From positions 1 to 9,341 of the forward strand of contig JACRGN010000252.1 in assembly GCA_016234205.1 (NCBI GenBank): a stretch of 9,341 nt of DNA. The letters run 5' to 3'. Below, piece by piece: positions 6,080 to 9,341 of the stretch. This DNA is from Nitrospinota bacterium (GTDB taxonomy: Bacteria > Nitrospinota > Nitrospinia > UBA9942). Below the pieces are notes generated by a model, which worked only from the letters and a program-made list of their open reading frames with translations, was not told the origin of the DNA and made no database searches. The translations under genes and the position numbers were made by a program. Position 1 is the first letter of the stretch, and each line of letters starts with the position of its first letter.

Positions 6080-6529
6080 TTAATCTTCTGTAGTAACATT
6101 TAAGTCCTTTGTATAGTCGTGATAAATTTTTGTCTTCAAAAATTGTCCGAGGGCTTTATCCACTACCATTATATGATTTATCAGCCAGTCACCGACCCTG
6201 TGTTTGAGAGACTCTATAAAATCGGAGGTGATACCCTCTCTTGTAAATTGACCTCTTAACTTAACAAAATCCTGCTGGAACTTGGCATGCTGAGATTTAT
6301 GAGAGGAGTATTCAGGATAGGAGTAAGTGGTCATATACCTCTCTTCTATTAAAAAATGTTTCACCACATAATCCGCTAAAAAATCAAGTATAGATTTAAC
6401 TGCCTCTTTACCTTTACCCTTTGAACAATCCTCTATAAAATTATTTAATGCTACAAATATCATCTGATGCTGAACATCAATATCTCCTATACCGGTTGCC
6501 AGAGTTTCATCCCATTTATAAAATGGCAT
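6080..6529 (-). CDS. Bacteriohemerythrin (O2-binding di-iron protein)
   Basis: The 149-residue product is the usual length of a single-domain bacteriohemerythrin and has all seven iron ligands: H21 (DVQHQ), H57 and E61 (HFLIEE), H76 and H80 (HKSQH), H118 and D123 (HIMVVD). It also has the typical N-terminus FYKWDETLATGI and YPEYSSHKSQH. No signal peptide is present, so it acts in the cytoplasm, reversibly binding O2 for storage, delivery or sensing. It follows the chemoreceptor, ODP protein and 80-residue protein on the same strand, suggesting a shared role in oxygen handling. A purine-rich inverted repeat (6543-6630) lies just upstream; AAAGGG at 6537-6542 serves as ribosome-binding site seven bases before the ATG at 6529. 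The tail after D123 is 26 residues and shows no known motif. Confidence 0.95.
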   Translation of the reverse strand: MPFYKWDETLATGIGDIDVQHQMIFVALNNFIEDCSKGKGKEAVKSILDFLADYVVKHFLIEERYMTTYSYPEYSSHKSQHAKFQQDFVKLRGQFTREGITSDFIESLKHRVGDWLINHIMVVDKALGQFLKTKIYHDYTKDLNVTTED

Positions 6530-6542
6530 ATATATTCCCTTT

Positions 6543-6630
6543 AAGGAGAATGGAGAAAAGGGAGAAAAGGAGAAAAAAGAAAATATTGTTTTTTATCCCC
6601 ATTTCTCCATCTTCTTCTCCCTTTCTCCTT
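6543..6630. repeat. Purine/pyrimidine imperfect inverted repeat
   Basis: A purine tract built of GGAGAA-type units (from 6543) is mirrored by a pyrimidine tract ending at 6630. The outer eight bases (AAGGAGAA / TTCTCCTT) pair perfectly and the inner parts pair with bulges. It fills most of the 121-base gap between the 80-residue protein gene and hemerythrin. It may be an intergenic repeat of the same general kind as the two long inverted repeats, and many of its units look like Shine-Dalgarno or anti-Shine-Dalgarno sequences. Confidence 0.6.
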
Positions 6631-6650
6631 ATATGTTTTTTATAACGCCC

Positions 6651-6893
6651 TTAAATCGTAATGCCTGCCTTTCGGATAATCTGTTTGGCATTAATCTTTA
6701 AGACCGCCATCTCTGTTAAATTATCCATTAGCTTTTTTAATACACTGATAGCATCTCCATCAACCCCTTCAACCTTCATATCACCTGTTACCTTTACCCC
6801 TGATTTAACAAAGATATTTTTGATTCTGTCTTTCTCTGTGGATAGTTTCAAGCCTGTATCAAGTATCTCCCCTACAACTAATTTTGCATCCAT
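6651..6893 (-). CDS. Hypothetical 80-residue protein linked to the ODP gene
   Basis: I do not recognise this protein. It has 80 residues, no signal peptide and no membrane segment. A first half with helix and beta-strand character (KLVVGEILDTGLKL, then KNIFVKSGVKVTGDMKVEGVDG) is followed by a probable helix (AISVLKKLMDNLTEMAVLKI) and a short basic end (KQIIRKAGITI). There are no cysteines or histidines, so it is unlikely to bind metal itself. The coding call is well supported by AGGAGGGG right before the ATG at 6893 and by its position 11 bases after the ODP stop, which suggests translational coupling. Lying between two di-iron O2-binding proteins, it may be an adaptor or a partner of one of them (inference only). 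Confidence 0.8.
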   Translation of the reverse strand: MDAKLVVGEILDTGLKLSTEKDRIKNIFVKSGVKVTGDMKVEGVDGDAISVLKKLMDNLTEMAVLKINAKQIIRKAGITI

Positions 6894-6904
6894 TTTACCC
6901 CTCC

Positions 6905-7687
6905 TTAATCAAGTGTTATGCCATGTTTAGCAGCCAGAGCCTCTACCTCGCCGCCTACTGTAAGGGCGTGGGCTGCTTCAATATATACAGGTATCTGCTC
7001 TTTTTTAATAACACATCCATGTTGAGGACAAATCAAATCAATGCCATGGGTCTTATTTAATTTTTCAAGCCTCTTCAGGGCATATTCCAGCGCCCTTTTA
7101 GAGCCGAGATATTGTCCAAGAAATGCAGTTAATTGAACGGGGTAGTCCTTATCTGCATAGAGATTATTGGCACCTGTAAAGCCGCCAAAGGCATCCGATG
7201 AAAAGACTGTCTTCGTTTTCACATCGTAGGTAACCATATTGCCAATAAAGTGGCAGTACGGAATCATTGCAAAAACAAAGGTTCTTCCGTTTCCAAAGGT
7301 AATTGTATCGCCGTCATCCAGAGGGGTAACAGGGGTAACAGTCCCGTAGTGCTGCATCAGAACCTTTGCCTCAAGGGGACAGGAGATCTGAACATCGGCA
7401 CTAACTATCTTTTCATAGAACGGCAGGGCGGCACATAAATCCGGGTCCTGGTGCTGAACAATCAGATGTTTTATTTTCCTTGGATTAATAACAGCATGCA
7501 CCTTTCTCAAAACTGTTGCAAAGAATTCGGGCCTCATAGAACCCGGGTCTATAAAAGCCGCTTCATTTCCATCCACAATCAGATAGGGTATATTTGAAAA
7601 GCTGTTGCTCTTATCCTGCACCCCCATGTGAAAAACACCTTTAGCAACCTCAATCGGTTTATCTGCATCATACATTTCATTTGCCAT
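6905..7687 (-). CDS. ODP-type di-iron MBL-fold protein (flavodiiron-like oxygen sensor)
   Basis: The 260-residue product is the metallo-beta-lactamase di-iron domain of flavodiiron proteins without the flavodoxin domain. Visible ligands are H79, D81 and D83 (HQDPD, where FDPs have HxExD), H146 (PYCHFIGN), D165 (SSDAFGGF) and H223 (PQHGC). The HQDPD variant and the lone domain match the ODP (oxygen-binding di-iron protein) group. The Treponema denticola member is a chemotaxis-linked protein that holds a stable iron-peroxo form and is a poor oxidase. Here the gene directly follows an MCP whose own sensor domain is missing. Without a flavodoxin or rubredoxin gene nearby, NO or O2 reductase activity is less likely than sensing, though it cannot be excluded. 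The start at 7687 is chosen because GGAGG (7692-7696) precedes it; the longest frame would start at 7753 inside the MCP gene. Confidence 0.88.
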   Translation of the reverse strand: MANEMYDADKPIEVAKGVFHMGVQDKSNSFSNIPYLIVDGNEAAFIDPGSMRPEFFATVLRKVHAVINPRKIKHLIVQHQDPDLCAALPFYEKIVSADVQISCPLEAKVLMQHYGTVTPVTPLDDGDTITFGNGRTFVFAMIPYCHFIGNMVTYDVKTKTVFSSDAFGGFTGANNLYADKDYPVQLTAFLGQYLGSKRALEYALKRLEKLNKTHGIDLICPQHGCVIKKEQIPVYIEAAHALTVGGEVEALAAKHGITLD

Positions 7688-7691
7688 AAAT

Positions 7692-7696
7692 CCTCC
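7692..7696 (-). promoter_or_regulatory. Ribosome-binding site that sets the ODP start at 7687
   Basis: GGAGG (reverse complement of CCTCC) lies four bases before ATG 7687. The 22 residues that an upstream start at 7753 would add have no family homology I can see and are partly encoded by the short direct repeat at 7712-7732. Confidence 0.8.
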
Positions 7697-7711
7697 ATTT
7701 AAAATGAATTT

Positions 7712-7732
7712 GAAATTAGAAATTAGAAATTT
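7712..7732. repeat. Short direct repeat (gaaatta units)
   Basis: Three 7-base units, GAAATTA twice and then GAAATTT, lie in the 52-base gap between the MCP stop and the ODP start. Its meaning is unclear; it may be simple slippage. Confidence 0.5.
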
Positions 7733-7739
7733 TAATGTA

Positions 7740-8915
7740 TCACCCCCCGCCATTTAAAACATATCGGCCAACCTTTTCTAAAATCTGGGTTGCCTGTTTC
7801 TTAAACTCCTGCATGCCCGCTGAAGTTAATTCGGCACTCTCACTGCTTTCAGCAGCAATTTTCATTATATTTTCCAATCTCTGTGCAATCTCGTTTGCGG
7901 TTCTGGACTGCTCCTCAGAGGCTGTTGCAATCTGAGAAATAAGGGTGGTTGCTGTAGCAATCTGTCTGATAATCTCATTGACAGACTGTCCGGATTTTTC
8001 CGAGAGGCTTAAACCTGATTTCACAAGGTCACTCCCCTTTACCATAAGCCCGATAGAGCTTGTTGTATCAGATTGAATATTTTTGATGGTATCGGCAATC
8101 TCCTTTGTAGCCTTTGTAGTGCGTTCAGCCAGCTTTCTGACCTCATCTGCTACAACTGCAAATCCCCTCCCCTGTTCCCCTGCCCTTGCCGCTTCAATGG
8201 CAGCATTCAGAGCAAGAAGATTTGTCTGGTCTGCAATATCATCTATCATTGAGATAATCTCGCCTATCTGTTTTGAACGATCCCCGAGGGTATTAATTGT
8301 TTTTGTAGCGGTCTGAAAAAAATCGGCAATGAGATGCATCATCTTCACAGTCTCCTGAACATTTTTTTCACCTTCATGAGCCGCCTCAGAAACCACATGC
8401 GAGGCATCATTTGCCTGTTGTGTATTGTGTGCTACCTCCTCAACTGAGGCGGCCATCTCTTTCATTGCTGTTGCAACCGATTCTGTATCCTCCATCTGAT
8501 GGCCAACATTTGCTGCAAGGTCATGAGAAAAACCCCCAACAGAATCTGCAGAGGCTCCGATTACATCCGCATGGCTTTTTATATCCAGGGCATAATCATG
8601 AAGCATAGATACTATACGATTAAAATCATCCGATAGTATCTCAAGCTCATCTTTAGATTTAATATCAATTCTCTTTGTTAAATCACCATTGGCAGTATCT
8701 TTCATTACCTTTTCTATCTTTTTTAAAGGGGTAACAACCAATTTTTGAATAGATATATATAGAGGTAATAAAATAAAAAGAAATGTCGCAGTAAAGATTA
8801 AAATTAACTCGCTGCTGTTTATTAAAAGGGATAGCACCCCAAGCCATATTAAAAGGGCTATTCCACTTATAGATGATAGTTTAAAAATGAGAGATTTTGA
8901 TTTCATAAATGCCAT
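7740..8915 (-). CDS. Methyl-accepting chemotaxis protein without periplasmic sensor domain
   Basis: The 391-residue protein has two closely spaced membrane segments (about 10-32 and 36-56) joined by only a few residues, so it has essentially no periplasmic domain. A HAMP domain (about 53-107, VVTPLKKIEKVM and DELEILSDDFNRI) and a full MCP signalling coiled coil follow. The hairpin tip that binds CheA/CheW is intact at about 226-247 (DIADQTNLLALNAAIEAARA), and candidate methylation helices flank it (EEQSRTANEI at 334-343). No C-terminal CheR-binding pentapeptide is present. A receptor of this shape must sense the membrane, the cytoplasm or a partner. The gene directly downstream encodes an ODP-type di-iron protein, the likely partner (inference). 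AAAGGGAA lies just before the ATG at 8915; a second in-frame ATG is three codons later. No cheA, cheW or other chemotaxis gene is in the window. Confidence 0.95.
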   Translation of the reverse strand: MAFMKSKSLIFKLSSISGIALLIWLGVLSLLINSSELILIFTATFLFILLPLYISIQKLVVTPLKKIEKVMKDTANGDLTKRIDIKSKDELEILSDDFNRIVSMLHDYALDIKSHADVIGASADSVGGFSHDLAANVGHQMEDTESVATAMKEMAASVEEVAHNTQQANDASHVVSEAAHEGEKNVQETVKMMHLIADFFQTATKTINTLGDRSKQIGEIISMIDDIADQTNLLALNAAIEAARAGEQGRGFAVVADEVRKLAERTTKATKEIADTIKNIQSDTTSSIGLMVKGSDLVKSGLSLSEKSGQSVNEIIRQIATATTLISQIATASEEQSRTANEIAQRLENIMKIAAESSESAELTSAGMQEFKKQATQILEKVGRYVLNGGG

Positions 8916-8987
8916 ATTTCCCTTTCAATGTTCTTTACGATATTTAAAGGGAGGTAGGGATTGTATAAAAAGGTAACTGCTTATTTA

Positions 8988-9308
8988 CTACTTTATATCA
9001 AGGGACTTACAGATACGCGTCCTCCCCTGATATTTCTCCACATACTCAATACCAGCTTTGTCGCCTACCTTAACATCTGAGAGGGCTTTTGAAACCCCAC
9101 CTGAGGTTATCTTTGTGCTGCTTGTTACCTTATAGGTTGTCTCACCGGGTTCACTTTGAGATCTTATGCTAAACTTGGTGAGATTAACATAAACAGCGCT
9201 TATATCCCCTGAGATCTGTACAACCTTCTCTTCCGCAGCAAAGACTACACCTCCGAAGGCAAAAACTGTTATAAATGCTGCCATTAAAAAAGTAAGCACC
9301 TTCTTCAT
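8988..9308 (-). CDS. Small secreted protein, DUF5666-like
   Basis: This 106-residue protein has a clear signal peptide (MKKV, a hydrophobic core, and a probable cleavage near residues 24-25 after VFA). The mature part is about 80 residues rich in beta-strand pattern: VVQISGDISAVYVN, TTYKVTSSTKI and SDVKVGDKAGIEYV. A 'G-I--V' opening strand, a T-K-I turn and a 'L-D-KVGD--' strand recall DUF5666 and related small OB-like periplasmic proteins of unknown function. One cysteine (ICKSLDIK) lies near the end and is not in a lipobox. AGGAGG at 9318-9323 is nine bases before the ATG. The MCP gene follows 72 bases downstream on the same strand, so it may be the first gene of that operon or a separate unit. 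The family name is tentative; the gene call is firm. Confidence 0.85.
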   Translation of the reverse strand: MKKVLTFLMAAFITVFAFGGVVFAAEEKVVQISGDISAVYVNLTKFSIRSQSEPGETTYKVTSSTKITSGGVSKALSDVKVGDKAGIEYVEKYQGRTRICKSLDIK

Positions 9309-9326
9309 CTGTCTTCACCTCCTTGA

Positions 9327-9340
9327 CTGCCTCATGGCAG
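9327..9340. repeat. Short palindrome at window edge
   Basis: CTGCC (9327-9331) and GGCAG (9336-9340) form a 5-bp stem with a TCAT loop just upstream of the secreted-protein gene. The window ends here, so it may be part of a larger hairpin or repeat. Confidence 0.3.
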
Positions 9341-9341
9341 G

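Noticed and set aside
6661..6930. 89-residue plus-strand open frame
   Set aside because: It is the antisense of the 80-residue protein gene, which has the much stronger Shine-Dalgarno site and operon position.
6905..7687. Classical flavodiiron NO/O2 reductase
   Set aside because: The flavodoxin domain is absent, the HxExD motif is altered to HQDPD, and no rubredoxin or flavodoxin gene is adjacent.
7740..7753. Overlap of ODP and MCP genes
   Set aside because: The overlap exists only if the ODP starts at 7753. The Shine-Dalgarno site at 7692-7696 places the start at 7687, outside the MCP gene.

Overview
The window is AT-rich bacterial DNA that is mostly signal-transduction genes. Most genes show good Shine-Dalgarno sites, and several gaps hold repeats of the kinds common in genomes of uncultured anaerobes. 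The mix (DUF5618-like HEPN protein, receiver-PAS-kinase hybrid, 4HB sensor, HD-GYP, bacteriohemerythrin, flavodiiron-like ODP protein) fits a Nitrospirota or deltaproteobacterial-type organism of low-oxygen habitats. That placement is an inference from gene content, not from a marker gene.

Layout. Bases 3-131 (+) are the tail of a DUF2283-like gene. Convergent to it on the minus strand are a DUF5618-like protein (1327-1701) and a membrane PAS sensor with no output domain (175-1293). A pair of inverted REP-like hairpins at 1726-1862 encloses two divergent promoters, one toward the DUF5618-like gene and one toward a plus-strand pair: a cytosolic receiver-PAS-histidine kinase (1883-3433) and a stand-alone receiver (3544-3912). 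A long inverted repeat lies between those two genes.

From 9308 down to 4097 everything is on the minus strand. In transcription order: a small secreted protein, a methyl-accepting chemotaxis protein (MCP) with no periplasmic sensor domain, a di-iron MBL-fold protein of the oxygen-binding ODP type, an 80-residue protein of unknown function, a bacteriohemerythrin with all seven iron ligands, a truncated universal stress protein (UspA) start that is easy to overlook, a 4HB membrane sensor that stops just after its second membrane segment, and a tandem HD-GYP protein whose first HD domain has lost its N-terminal part.

The most interesting unit is MCP - ODP - small protein - hemerythrin (6080-8915). 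Two different O2-binding di-iron folds sit directly downstream of a chemoreceptor that has no sensor domain of its own, which suggests a cytoplasmic oxygen or redox input to chemotaxis. The 5152-6060 stretch looks like a decayed region: a stress-protein start cut off at a repeat, a sensor without output, and an HD-GYP gene whose HDIG motif lies in frame just upstream of its only possible start codon. Three coding starts (3544, 5829, 7687) are set by Shine-Dalgarno sites and are downstream of the longest reading-frame start.
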